In this document: positions 14,228 to 28,000 of the stretch, in pieces
Position numbering within the stretch: the stretch's first letter is position 1
How the letters are laid out: the number at the start of each line of letters is the position of its first letter
Assembly (NCBI GenBank): GCA_905116865.2
Contig: CAJHNH020000191.1
Location: 266,501-330,500, forward strand
DNA: 64,000 bases
From: Candidula unifasciata
Lineage: Eukaryota > Mollusca > Gastropoda > Stylommatophora > Geomitridae
Reading direction: 5' to 3'
Position numbers and translations under genes: made by a program
The notes under the pieces: model-generated
What the model saw: the letters and a program-made list of their open reading frames with translations, nothing else
Told to the model about the DNA's origin: nothing
Databases searched by the model: none

Positions 14228-17200
14228 CTTCTTCTTCTTCTTCTTCTTCTTCTTCTTCTGCCTTTCTAGCCCCCAATGGAGCATAGGTCCTCAACCAACG
14301 CACGCCAAGTCATTCTATCCTTTCCTAACGCATGGAGCTCTCCCCATGACCCCCTATCTTTCTAACTTCATTCCCCAGCTCCCTTCTCCGTGTGCTTTTT
14401 GGTCTTTCTTTATTCCTATGTCCTGTGGGTTCCAATGCAAAGACATTCTAGTTATATTGTTCTTCGGTTTTCTCAATAGGTGTCCTATCCAACACCAACG
14501 TCTTTTCTTCACCTCTTGGTCCATTGGAGCTTGCTTAGTTCCCACTTCAAACTCTACATTTATGATCCTATCATACCATTTAATTCCCTCTGTTCTGCGC
14601 AGGCACCACTTAATGAATGTCTGTAGTTTATTAGTAATTGCCTTAGTTGTTTTCTATGTTTCCGCCCCACATAAAAGTACTGATTTGACATTAGAATTGA
14701 AAATGTTAAGTATTTCTTTCAACTTCTTTTGACCTCCACAAATTCCCTAGTGCTATGAAAGCTCATCTTGCCTTTTGTATTCTTAATTTAATATCTCTAT
14801 CATTCCCCCATCTTTATCGACATTACTGCCCACATAGGTGTACGACTCCATCTCTTCGAGTGGGGTGCCATTAAGAGAAACCACATTACTATTTGCCTGA
14901 TTTAGTCTCATTATCTTTTTCTTTCCTTAATTGATTTTCAGACATAGCTGCTGTGATCTTGCATCAAGTATATTTAATTTATTTTGCATATGATTCCGTG
15001 AATGGGATATAAGAGAAATATCATCAGCGAAGTCCAGATCCTCAAGCTGTTTTGTAGGGGTCCACTGAATTCCATTCTTGGTGCTAGCAGTTACTGTCTT
15101 TATAATCCGGTCTATAGCTGGTAAAAATAGGAGGTCACAAAAGACATCCCTGTAGTACACCTGATTTGATTTCAAATGTATCTGTTAGCTTTCCCTCATG
15201 AAGAACTCAATATTTCATGTCTTTATATGTTGCCTTTCATCATCATGTAGCAGGTCCTTTGCAGAACGTCGCTCTCATCACGGTCTGCCTGAAAGAAACT
15301 GGGTCTTTCGCCAGCTCTCCCGCCTCATGCATTTTTATACTGAACGAATCACTTATTTTCTGTGCCCATCTTCGTGTTGGTCGGCCCCTGTCCCTCCTTC
15401 ATAGTACCATGCCCTTTGCTATACTGTTTTTGCCTTTACTAAGTTAATAGTTTTCTGTGGGATTCCATAGTGCCTACTCAGATACTTACACGAGGCTTAA
15501 TACCCTTGACGCCATCATCCCTAAAACCGCAAAACAGGCTGTCCTCGTGTGGGTACCAAGGCTCCACTTTAACGAACAAAAAAAACCACGTCCTTCTTAA
15601 AAAGCATGTCGTAGGAGGCGAGTATTTAGGGATTTTCCTTCAAAGTCGCAGTGCATTTGCCCGAGAGACAAGGAACCAACCGTCTGCTTACAACTAAGCC
15701 AGGTCTGTAAAACGGATGTGCACACAAAACGCAAGTCCTGGATCAAGACCAATGTCCAGGAGTGGACGAACAACCAGAACTGTTCAATGTAGTTTACAAC
15801 CAGTTAAGGCTAAGAAGAAGAAGAAAATAATGGACTAGCGCTCCCCTCCCTCTTCTCTGATGCTTTCTTTGTGTCGACGCCACTGGTTGCAGAATGTGGC
15901 GGGGGAGAATCCTGTATGGTGTGTACTTGGAGACAGCTGGTTTCGCTACAATAACAGTAATGTGTGTTATTTGACCTACAAACAGGTGAAGGACTGCATT
16001 TCATTACCGTCTGGGGCCTCGCAATATATCTTGATCGATTATTCTCCTTCCCCGTGTGGGTTCCGGGGCCCCACCATTGTGGGGGAAACAAGAACAGACG
16101 CAATACCTTTCCAAAGGCATTGAGTAAGAGAGTCGACTAACTGGGAGCTTTCTTCGAAGTCGGAGTGCATCTGCCCGAGAGGCAAGGAACCAACACTCTG
16201 CCCTCCTTGTCGGGAACGAAACCAAACTACACAATAAGAAATTACAGGGATGCCTACCTCCTTGAAAACGACCACCGATATGTTACAAGAATTCCACAGA
16301 CAGGAAGAATCACCATCAGATAAACGTCCCCTGACAACAAGGCACAATGGAACCACGGGAAACCTTATCAGAGCAAGTACTGCACAATAAAAATCGCAAT
16401 TTTAAGCAAATGCTCAGATAAGCTTAAATGATTGAACGCCATCGAATTATTCTTTTCGTTGTAAGCTTAAATGCGTGAACGTGATTTAATTATTCTTTTC
16501 GTTGTAAGCTTAAATGCGTGAACGTGATTTAATTATTCTTTTCGTTTTTTAAAAGACATAAAACAGCCTGCATTCAGATGAGTCAGATTTGTAAAACGAA
16601 TATGCACGCAACACTTAGTTTCTGGAACAGGAGTTCAGAAGTGGACGAGCTTCTGAGTTGAATGCATGGCGTGACCCTGTGAGCTGCGGATTGCATTTGG
16701 AATGTTTTTTCGACTGTGACCAACGTGGTGTGAATTGTAGATTCAGAAAATGGCGCAATGCCGGTCGTGCAATGCTGGCGGGACCCGTATTAAAATTGAT
16801 CGCCCGGGCAACTGCTGATCTGTTGGCGACAAGTTCTGCTATCATCAATGATGAACTACATTTCTAATGTTGGACTGTTTGTGTTAGCACTTCGGATGGC
16901 TACCATATGCGTTAATGCGAGTGTATGCTAGATATGCTGAGACAGCAGTCTGTCAATCTTTCCACAAGGGACTGTGATAAACATTCTGGGTGTTTTTCGC
17001 TGGCACAGGAGCGGAGCAAAGATGGGGCGACCCGTTTGCTATGAAGCTGAAACTAAGACTACCAGACTACCAGAAGTGGACGAACAACCAGAACTTTCCG
17101 GAGGAGTTTACAGCTGGTGAACGCGAAGAAGAAGAAGAAGAAGAAGAAGAAGAAAAAGAAGAAGAAGAAGAAGAAGAAAATAAGAAGATCACTTTATGTC

Positions 17201-18928
17201 TACACGAGCATCGCTGCATCATCCGCTGAACTGGCTGGTATTAGCAGTTTATCATCCAGTACAGTCGTTAATCTCCATGTTTACTGCATCGGAATCGTTA
17301 ATGTCCTAATTTACTGCACTACAACCATTAACGCTCCAGTTTAATCCATCGCAGTCAGTAACGCTTTCTCTTAAATCAATCAGGGAGCCGCCGTAATGCA
17401 GCGGCTAGGCGCTCGCCTTGGGCCCGAAAGCTGTAGGTACAAATCCGCATTTTATTTTTTCTTCTTCTTTCGTTCGCATGAAATAAATTGTCTATATCTG
17501 CAAAGCCGTCTCTTGTATGAATTTCACTGTCTTTTGTAATTCACTAAGCGGCCCGTAAAGTTTGACTTCCACAAGTGTCTCTTTTGGCCAAATGTTTTGC
17601 CTGAAAGCGTTGAATATGGGACAGTCTTGAAGGATGTGATCTGTTGTTTCAGGTGCCAGTCCACAAGTACATATGGCCGATTGGCCAATCTTAAATTTGT
17701 TGTACATGTGGGAGCGAAGTCTATTGTGCCCTGTTCTAAGGCGAAGGATAATAACTTGCTCTGGTCTGTCCATAATATGGTAATCATATTTTATTTTTAA
17801 ATGACTATGGCTTCCATGTCGATCCAGCCTTAAACGTGTACTAGGTAAAGTCCTGTGAAGTAAAGGCGGCCGGTGTGATGTTGTCCACACCACCCACAGA
17901 GTGCATGTTCGTCTATAGAATATCGGTCTTACACCATTTGCCCGTAAGCCTAATGATGTGGAAAAATGTTCTTTTCTTGTTTTTTTTATTCTGCCTTACT
18001 AATGCCGAATGGTGCATAGACCCACAACCAACTCTAGACGCCAGGTCGTTCTATCCTTCGCTATCACATGCAGCTCTTTCTCTCTTTTGAACATCACTCT
18101 CTAGCTCTCCTTCTCCGTGTGTGTTTGTGTGTTTTTTTTTTTTTAATGTCTATGTCCCTGTGGGTTCTAGTGTAAAGACATTCTAGTTACACTGTTTTAA
18201 TGTTTTCTCAACATGTGTCCTACCCAAACCCGGCGTCTTTTCTTTACCTATTGCTCCACTGGAACTTGTTTAGTTCTCTCCCAATGCTCTACCTTAGTGA
18301 TTCTGTCATACTATTTCTTTTACTTAAATCAATCAGGTGGCTTCTACAGAATGAACACTCTCTATTTCTCGGCATGTCCACAGTCTCACGAAATACTGAC
18401 CCAACTTCTCGTGACGTCATCTTCTTAACCGCTCCCCCATTCACTCGCCTTTTACGAAATGCCTCTCAGAGGGCAGTGGGTCTATTCCCCCACTCCTTTT
18501 CACGCCTGCCCTCTCCATCCCTTATGTGTTCTCAACTCCCCCTCCCCCCTTCCCTTTTCTATGAATTAATCAAGTAACAGAAAGTATTGTAAACGGCACT
18601 CATAGAAAGAGGTAGAAAGATAGAAGAACACACTAGACAACATAAAAATCGAAAGCTATAGTTACCGTGCCGGGAATTGAACCTGTCACCTCCAGACGGC
18701 GTCGCCATGGGTACAAGTGCACTAAGATACATGGTCGACAAGGCACCCCCCCCCCCCCAAAAAAAAAGGTGTCTCATTGGCCATGTCTATCGTACAGCTT
18801 GAAATCAACGACTATGGAATACGGACAGAATTCATTTCAACTCAATGAAATGGCACCATAGGTTACACAGATGTTCGGTCTCCCGCAGCAAATATCTCGT
18901 TAGATGCTAATGTTCCCGTAGCACTCTG

Positions 18929-19025
<97 letters not shown>

Positions 19026-22000
19026 TACACATATACACACGTTGTTCTCTTACATTCACACGTCCTTTCTTGCCGACTCAAAACTTAACTTCTCGTTCAC
19101 GCATTCTTATACTGTGCTTGTTATTTCATCTAACCTCGTTTGCTCTATCGGCATTTCCGCAGATGCAATGTATAATAATAAATCCAAGATGGATTTATCA
19201 GGCAAGAATGGATTGCAACATCAAGCACTTCACGAACAGCTGCCCTAACCTTCATCTTTGCGCCAGGACATGTGGTGTTCAAGGGAACGAGAGTGCAGAT
19301 TAACTTGCAGACAATGTCTTTGCTATGGCTGGTCCAGTAGTGGACATAAGTGATGTTATCAATGCCATGGGTTGCACTTACTGTACCGAGGAGCACAATA
19401 AAGGACATGAGTCCGTATACCTGCACAAATACAAACCGCAGAAGGTCAAGTTATAATGACATGTAAAGTCCCCCCCCCCCCCCCCCCCCCGAAATAATTG
19501 GCAATACTACAACTCTTGTGGCCTGTGGGTGTTAGAGAACGTTGCCAACTATTTACAAGCGGCTAAGACATGAGTCAAGCCAGAGCAACCTGGACAGAAG
19601 GGTAAACACAAGCGCACGTTTCTGAACTGGTGCGATCTTTGATGTGCAGCATCGTGTGAACCAGCGGTTTTCAAACTGGTGACGCAAGGAACTCTCAAAG
19701 CGGGCGTGTATCAATTGTTAAGCTGAGGTTCATTTGAACTTGTAACAATCTGTTATTAGAAAAGGTATTCCCTAGTACCTTTCCAACATCAGATCAACAA
19801 TAGCAAATATTACCAAGACAAACAGTGTCAACCATCACACTGATATTTGGCCACTAAATTACCAGTTGATGATTGTTACTTTTATGCTATTTGACACTTT
19901 GATTTGAGTAGATGGCTGTCTCCAAGTTCTCATTAATGGTGCTTGACTCAATCTTTGTGTCGTCCTCTTCTTAATCGCATTTTATAATGGGGGGAGGGGG
20001 GGGGGAGTACTACCAAAAGGGCGTCACCTAAACAGTGTTGAAAGCAACTGATATAAACCTTAGCAGCGCTGTGGCTAGAATCTTGAGTTCGAATCTGCAT
20101 TGGGTCGGATTTGTTTGTTATTGCTTACTGACATTGGCTCCATGTTGATTTAGCTGAAAAAAAGTGCCAGAAAATGTCACGGGAAGCAGGGCGGATTTAG
20201 ACTTGATGAGGCCCTAAGTCAGTGTTTCCAAACCTTTTGTGTGTCATGCCCCACCTAAGCCTCTAAAATATTATGACCACCTACTTCTCAAAGTCAATGC
20301 AGTCTGGCATTGGTAGTCATGTCTATCCACAACTTACGATCTCGTGGGTCTCGTGTGCTTTCAATCAAGTCTGACACACATGATCCTCCATGCCATGATG
20401 TCAGACTGTCAAGCATCTTTTCCCTCGGTCTTCCTCTGCCTCTACTAACCTCCAACTTTCCTACTGTCATGATGTACTCCAGTGTCTCCTCATCACATGA
20501 CCAAAAAATGTAGATTGTTTTCTTTCTGATGTAGGCAATCAGTTTTCTTCGTGGGTCCGTTTTTTTTTTTTTACCCGACATCGTTATTATCCTTTATATA
20601 TATCAAGGATTTTCTTATCATTCGTCTACAAAACCACATCTCCGCAGCTTGCAAATAATTTTTCACTAAGGAACCGTCCATGATTCACTTCCGTATATCA
20701 AGATAAGATTTATATAGCTTTTAGGAATTCTCTTTCTCGTCTCAATTGACAAAGAAAGTTTTATGACCCCCTAAGTAACTTAAATTCTTGACGATTCCAT
20801 TTTGAAATTGCCCCCCCCCCTAACAATCAAACTGCCCCTTTTTAACAATCAAATGCCCCCCACCAACCCCCCCCCCCCACCCCAATTTCCACCTCCACGT
20901 TGGGAAACACTGTCCTAGGCTATTTGAAGCCCTGAGAGCCCTACTGCTCTAAACTATACTACATGATCTCAGAAAAACTATAAAATGTATACGCTTTTTT
21001 CAATATATGGATAATAGAAATATATTGTCTTTTCATTTTTAGTATAAGAAAAAATGAAGAATGTGTCTGCTAAATCACAGAAACTATTCCCAGATGAGGT
21101 CCGGGGCCCTACTTACCACTGCCACTTCAATAAGAATTTCGTCAGAGTCGATTAATTAATTGGGAGTTTGAGTCGAAGTCGACGTGCCAGAGCAGCAAGG
21201 AACTATCGAATGCACACACATAAGCCAGTAAAAGCCAGTACAACGGATGTATGAGCGATACTCGTGCCTTAATGGACAAACAACCAGGACTTTTTCCACC
21301 CGAGCTAACAACCGGTAAAGACTGATGAAAAAGAAGACATACATTACATTATATAATCCTCCTAAAAGAACACTGCATTTGTCAACAAAAAAATGGGATT
21401 TTGCTGAGGCCCCTGCAGACGGTACAGAAAAAAAGGATCAGCATGTGTGGTATGGGACTGTGAAGAATCCAGGCTGCATTGAGAGTCAAGACGCAACTTT
21501 AGAATGACGGAGTCACCCTGAACATAATCTGGGTGTGTATAATTGAATGGAGCCGCTGTAGTGTAGCGGCTAGCCTGCGGATCCGAAGATCGTGGGTACA
21601 GGTCTGGGCGGAGGTTGTTTTCTTTTTTTTTTAATTAACCTTGGCTCTCAAGTCGACCCAGCCTTAAAGGGGTAGCGGGCAAAGCCCTAGGAAGTAAAGG
21701 CGGTCGGTGCGATGTAGCGACTAGATGCTAGCAGTGGGTTCAGGTCCTAACGGAACCGGAATTTTTTTAAACGACATTGGCTTATAAACAAACAGACTTG
21801 TATTGATGTGCACTCACAGAATGAAGTAGAAAGTATAGCAAGTCAGATGGACAACTAGAATTAGATAACATATAATTCGAAAGCTATAGTTACCATCCAG
21901 GGAATCAAATCTGTCACCTCTAAACGACGAAGGCGTCTCGTTGCAGCAACAAGTGTACTAAGATGCATGGCCAAAAAGGTACTCTAAAAAAATGTCTCTC

Positions 22001-25000
22001 CATGGGCCATGTCTGTCGTACAGCTTAAATCCACAACTATGGAATATGGACACAATTCGTCTCCAACCCTTGAAATGCACAGGTTACATACACTTAAATT
22101 AACCAAGTATAGATCGAATAACACAAAACAACTATAAACATACAGGGCGGGTAAAGTTTCGGAAAACGACTCAGAGGCAGAACACATGTCTTCTTCTTCT
22201 TCTTCCTCTTCACGTTCACCGGCTGCAAACTGCGGCGGAAATTTCTAGTTGTTCGTCCACTTTTGGACTGCAGTCCTGTTTCACAACCTGAGTGTCGCAT
22301 GTGCATCCGTTTGCCAGATCTGACTCATTTGCGTGCAGATTATTGGTTCATTGCCTCTCAGGCAGATGCACTCCGACTTAGAAGGAAGCTCCCAATTAGT
22401 CGACTCTTACGACATGCTTTTTGGTAGGCAGTGAGTCTATTCTTGTTTCCCATATAGTAGGAACGCCGGAACGGGGGAGACCACATGTGGACACAGGACA
22501 CTGAAGATGCATCGGCTATGAAAGCACGCAGAGCTGGAGAATTGACTAGTAAAAGCGATACTTTTATGTGTGCTGTGACGACAGAGAAGTTATGTGATAT
22601 TTATATGCTAGCCTGCTTAGAAGTCCAGTTCCCGTTGAATATAAATATTTTTCTTCCTCATCCAACTTAATCTGTAACGTTTCAGTTCAAACGCATTAGT
22701 TGTGATCCCTGTATCGATTGCGAAATGTTTAATGGCACAGGCATGTTCATCTAGTTAACAGTAAATCTAACATCTTAAAACCGACTAGACTCATAAGAAA
22801 CCTGAAGACTTTATTTCTTTTCTTCTTCCTTTTGTCAATATCTGCTTGTGCCGCTAGGCGTCGCAGTCCGTCAGACGATCGGCAGCCGAGCCAGGGTGCG
22901 CTCAGTCGCTTGATATGTCGTAATGTTATGCAGTCTCAAGGCGTCAGTGACTCCTTCAATTCATATCCTTCTTGGTCTTTCCTTGCCTGTTGATGTTTCG
23001 ATTTTCATGTTGTACGCTCTTGCTACTAGTATCGTTGGTTTCATTCTCATTAGATGGCCGAACCATTTCATTCTCTGTTTCTCAAAAAATGTGACAATAG
23101 ATTTTGTTTCAACAGTCCTTGTGATCACGTCGTTTCTCACTCGATCTCTTCTATTTTTATTCGCAGCTATTCTCAAACATCTCATCTCACAGGTGATTAG
23201 TCTTCTGTTGTCTTCTTTTGTCAATGTCCAGGTCTGACATAAAGTCGGTGTAAATATTCTATTATTTTTGGTCTTTTTGTCTCTATTGGGATAGCTGGGT
23301 GTTTTAAAATTGGAGCAAGTTGGTACGTGACATCGTTGGCTTGTTGGATTCTCATTTCTATCTCTCTGTCTATTTTACCATTGTATGTAAGGATGCTTCC
23401 CGAGTATTTAAAGTCTTGCACTTGTTTCAGACTTTGATCTTTAATCTTTATGTCGATGGTGAGTTGCTCTCTACATACTCTGGTGACTTCAGCTTTTTTT
23501 TTTTTCCCCAATATTGATCTTCGTGTGATGTTTAATGGCGAGAAAACCAGGAAATCCCACTCGCGCTAAGAAAGTCTTCCTTACCTCCTCCTGTCACTTA
23601 GTTTTGTTTGTTTGTTTTAGTATCCAGAAGCCATGAGTTGTTAACCCTTAGGCTCGGTATTACGGATATCGCAACCTTTCAGCCTTAATTTCATTTTAAA
23701 TACCGTAAATCTGGGAGAAATGTGGCTTTTCTGCCTACCCCCGGGAGTGAACCCGGACCACAAGGAGTTCGTCACCCGGTCACCGCGCAATCCGGTTTAG
23801 CCAACTACGCTAGAGAGACGGGCCCTGTCACTTAGTAAGTATCATCCTCTGCACAGGACTGCAGGTTACATCAGGCAGGTGTCACTATTACTGGTGCTCC
23901 AATTATATCGTCTTCTCTGGTTGAACCGGGTATTTGGGATTGCCCTTTTGATCTGCCATCCAGCTTGAGATTTGTAATCTCGGTATATCGAATAATTTAC
24001 AGCAGTAACAGATTCAGAGGTCGACCACGTAGAAGATGAACCGTGGAAATATCGGAGACATAAAAGTACTATATAGGAAGCGAACAGAAGAGACCGTTCT
24101 AGAGACCTTTCCCTGCCCTGACTCTACGAGGCATTCCAGGAGCAGAGAAAAGAAGAAGGAAATAAAACCTTCAAGTAGCAAGCAGACTGGAGGGGGGAAC
24201 AGCACAAACTTGTCACTTGGCCTTACATAGGCGCTACAGAGCTCGGGTTCTGTTGACATCAACATGTGATCTATTTGAAGTGACGGGGGGGGGGGGGGGG
24301 GGTGAGAGGAGCGCTGATTGGTCTCGAGGTTGGCATCTGCCTCAAATGCTGGAGGTCCCGGGTTCAGGCCCAGGTGAACGTGGATATCTAGTAATTTTCC
24401 CTGGTCTCTGGGTAGAAGGTCGGACAACCGTGTGCATTGTTGCGCACGTAAAAAAAAATCCATCGACAGTTGAAAATCAAACAGAAAATGGTAGCCTAAC
24501 GGCGCTGCCCATGCGAAAAATGTGGGGTTATAAATCTACCTAAAGTATTTCAGGATTCTTGCCGGTGCTACAAAGTTCGTGCACTGCGCTGAGAGTCTTC
24601 AGACTCAGGTTTGAGTTAGTAGAACGGAGCACTTCTGTTACCACCCTTGTGCCAAGATGTCAATCCGTTGCTTGAACAGAAACAGAACCGAATTGAAAGT
24701 CGTGTGATAATTATGAACTGTCCTTCTGGCCATCAAAAGTATATCCCATTAGCATTTTAACGTTGATTCTGCCTTTCGTCTTTTATAATAGTCTAATCAT
24801 TATCACGTTCTGCACTAGAAGCATAATTATGTTAATAGTGTTCGCTTACTTAAACTACTGTCATCTTTAATCGGAGAACAGTGGTTAAACATCGCTGAAA
24901 AAAAAAAAAAAATCGCCACTCTAGCTAAAAGCTACTGTTGCATTAATAGGTAACTCGTCTGGCACAATTTCAAAACCAGGATCGGTCTGATTCCAGAAAC

Positions 25001-28000
25001 GAAAGAGCGCAATGAACATAATAGGCTGGCGTGGGTTATATGACATCACAATGCAGAAAGCATGCAGGTTTCTGCTACAGAATCTAAGCCAGTGGTGGGT
25101 TGATATCAATGAAAGGATGACAGGTTGTGTAGTCATGGACAAGATTACGCTACAGATGGGTTGGCTGGCGTGCAAGAAAGTAGTTAAGCAGTCAAGTACG
25201 TCGTTAAAAAGTAAGGAGTACGCCTTCATCTTTTTTTTCTTTTTCTTTTTCATTGCCTTCTTCTTCTTCTTCTTCTTCTTCTTCTTCTTCTCCGCACCGG
25301 CTGTAAACTTCTGCGGAAAGTTCTAGGTGTTCGTCCATCTCCTGACTTTAATTCTTGTTCCAGAACCTGAGTGTTGCGTGCACATCCATTTCACATTTCT
25401 GTCATATTTGTGTGCAGACTCTTGCCTTACAGGCAGATATACTCCGACTTTGAAGGATGACCCCAGTTAGTCGACTTCTAGGACATGCTTTTTTAGGGAT
25501 AAAGTGGGTCTCTTCTTGTTTCCCCCACAACGGGGCTCCGGAACCCACACGGGGAAGTCAGCATGCAAGAGTGTAGATAGATAAGTAGACAGGAAGCTGT
25601 CGGGGTAGGTAACAGGCTAGAAAGCAAGGTAAGTGAGTGGGTTGTCAGGAGATAGCTCACAAGGTGGTTAGATAGGCATGTTAGCTGAAGAAGATGGACA
25701 GCTTGGATGGTAGGTAAGCGGAGATGGAGGTGGTAGTCAACACACAGCTAAAAAGAAGTCTACACATCTGGCGTGTTAGCTACTGGACTACAACCATGAC
25801 ATTGTTTCTTAATAGTAGTCATCGCACTATTTTTCTTTTTATTTACTTCTTCTTCTTCTTCGTCATCTTCTTCTTTTTCTTCTGCTGCTTCATTTTCTTC
25901 TATTCCCTCTGCTCTTCTTCTTCTTCTTGTTCTTCTTCTCGTTCTTCTTCTTCTTGTTCTTCTTGTTCTTCTTGTTTTTCTTCTTCTTCTTTAGCTACTT
26001 CATTTTCTTCTATTCTTCCTGCTCTTCTTATTCTTCTTCTCCTCCTAACCTACTTTTCTTTTTCTTCCTCTCCTTCTCCTCCTCCTTATTATTATTATTA
26101 TTAAATATTATTATTATTATTTATCAGTGCGAGCCACTCAGGCTGACTGCTGCGGATATTAACCGTCTCCATTGTCACATATCACTCCTGTCGCGTGCCT
26201 AATGTAAGGATTTCTCCTTCAGAACCAACAGCACTCAGAGATAATTATGTTGAGTCGTTTGGCTCGTATTGGTCTAAGGGATTCCCCGTGGCCAATATAC
26301 GCTCAACTTATCTCTGGAGTAGGGCAACTCAAGTATTGGCACTACAAAATATATCAGTATATAAATACAATATTTCTAGGCACACTTGGCTGGACACCCC
26401 CACTACTTACTAAAGAAAGCCCCCAGGTTATGATAGTTCATTATCATAACCATGTTAACACATATAATGAAGATACATACACATACAACTGCTAAACACT
26501 TAAGAAGGTGACACAGAGAAACCTAAGTCAGCCATGAAAATGAATGCATGTATTTAGTATAATATCTGTACAAAAACAATTGAAGTGAATTCCAGCTATC
26601 AGTGAAAGAATCTCAGCACTAATGTCTAGATCCCAAGGAAACTATACAGACAGCCGGTCCTGGAGGTGACTATATGTCATCATTGGAAACAAGGAGCTGT
26701 GAGGAAAACAACATCATGCGAAGCATCAGACTTAGCTTCTATCCTTTCTGTCTATGATGCCTCCTTCAGCTCCGGATGATTCGACTGTCTTTGATTCTGA
26801 AAATTCTGCTCCACTGGATCAAATAGTCAGAGAGTACCTCACCATAGAGGACACAATACTGCACTGGTACTTAGCAAGTCTCTATCACCAAGTAGAACAC
26901 AAATTGTTTGTGAGCCAAACCTAAGCTCTAGCACTGGTAGGCTATTTGAGGTACCATCTCCCCCATGTTGGAGATGTCAGGAACCTTCACAGGTGTTAGC
27001 TGGTGGGTAACAGTTTGTTTCTGGTGGTTTGATGGTTGGTGGGTGTTGGTTGGACTGTGAAACTTCTGCCAGCTCTTCACAAAAGATACATCCTGTCAAG
27101 AAAATAACTCAACATTAGTCATCACCAAGAGGGTAACATCTTGACAGGAAAGACAGAATAAGCACCAGTCATCAACCCCCATCTGCTGACTCCCCCCTGC
27201 TCTCCTGTTTCATTCCTCAGATTGCCTCTCCAGACCAAAAGACATAAGTCTCCTATATTTATCTGTCTGTTTAGTGCAAGAGAAGGCAAGTCAGATATAC
27301 AGTGGAGATAGATAAAGTTCTAACACATATATCACTCTCTCTTTCCCCCTCCCTCTGCACACAGACACCAATATTTACTGTCAGTACCTGCATTCCCTAG
27401 ATTTAGGTCAAACACACTCCATATACTGGTCACACAGCCCTGACCTAATTCTGGCCCCATTTGGTATGCACAACTTCTATAGTTAGTTTAAAACGTACAC
27501 AATTGTAAGGGTATTAAGTTTTACCAGTATGGGTGGTTTATTGAGGGCCTAAGCTATTTAGTCTGTACAGGGGAGGGTCTACGTTCGAATCCGCTTCTCT
27601 AGAGATCAAGAACGGTCGAACTAAGTGTGATCACACAGCCGATACCGATCTCTCTACAGCAGTGACTACTTTACAGACATCATTTTAGGTACTCGTAAAC
27701 TATAATTAACTTACCCAAGCATATGTAAAGTCCGAGACAGTCCAGATTGCTTTGAGAAATTGAAATTATACAGGCATAGATTGACACGTCTGGACGCTTG
27801 AGACTGGCAAGAGAGAATAGCGTCACTTAGACACTTCAGGCGTTGGTAACAAAAGAAGTCCCTTGTATACATGGGCAAGGAGTAAATCGGTTTCCACGAA
27901 ACCTCAAATAACTCCCTTAATATATCTCCAAGATAGATACATTTAAAAGTGGAGTTTAGTTAAAGTAACCAGAAAAGGTAGACATAATAATGTTGTCCAA

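Noticed and set aside
15200..15450. Possible further LINE fragment
   Set aside because: Some resemblance to the stretch at 58.74-58.96 kb, but no conserved protein motif could be read on either strand.
24921..25253. 110-codon minus-strand frame with protein-like composition
   Set aside because: No recognised family, no splice or start context, begins in a poly-Lys run from the neighbouring SINE-1 tail; left unannotated.
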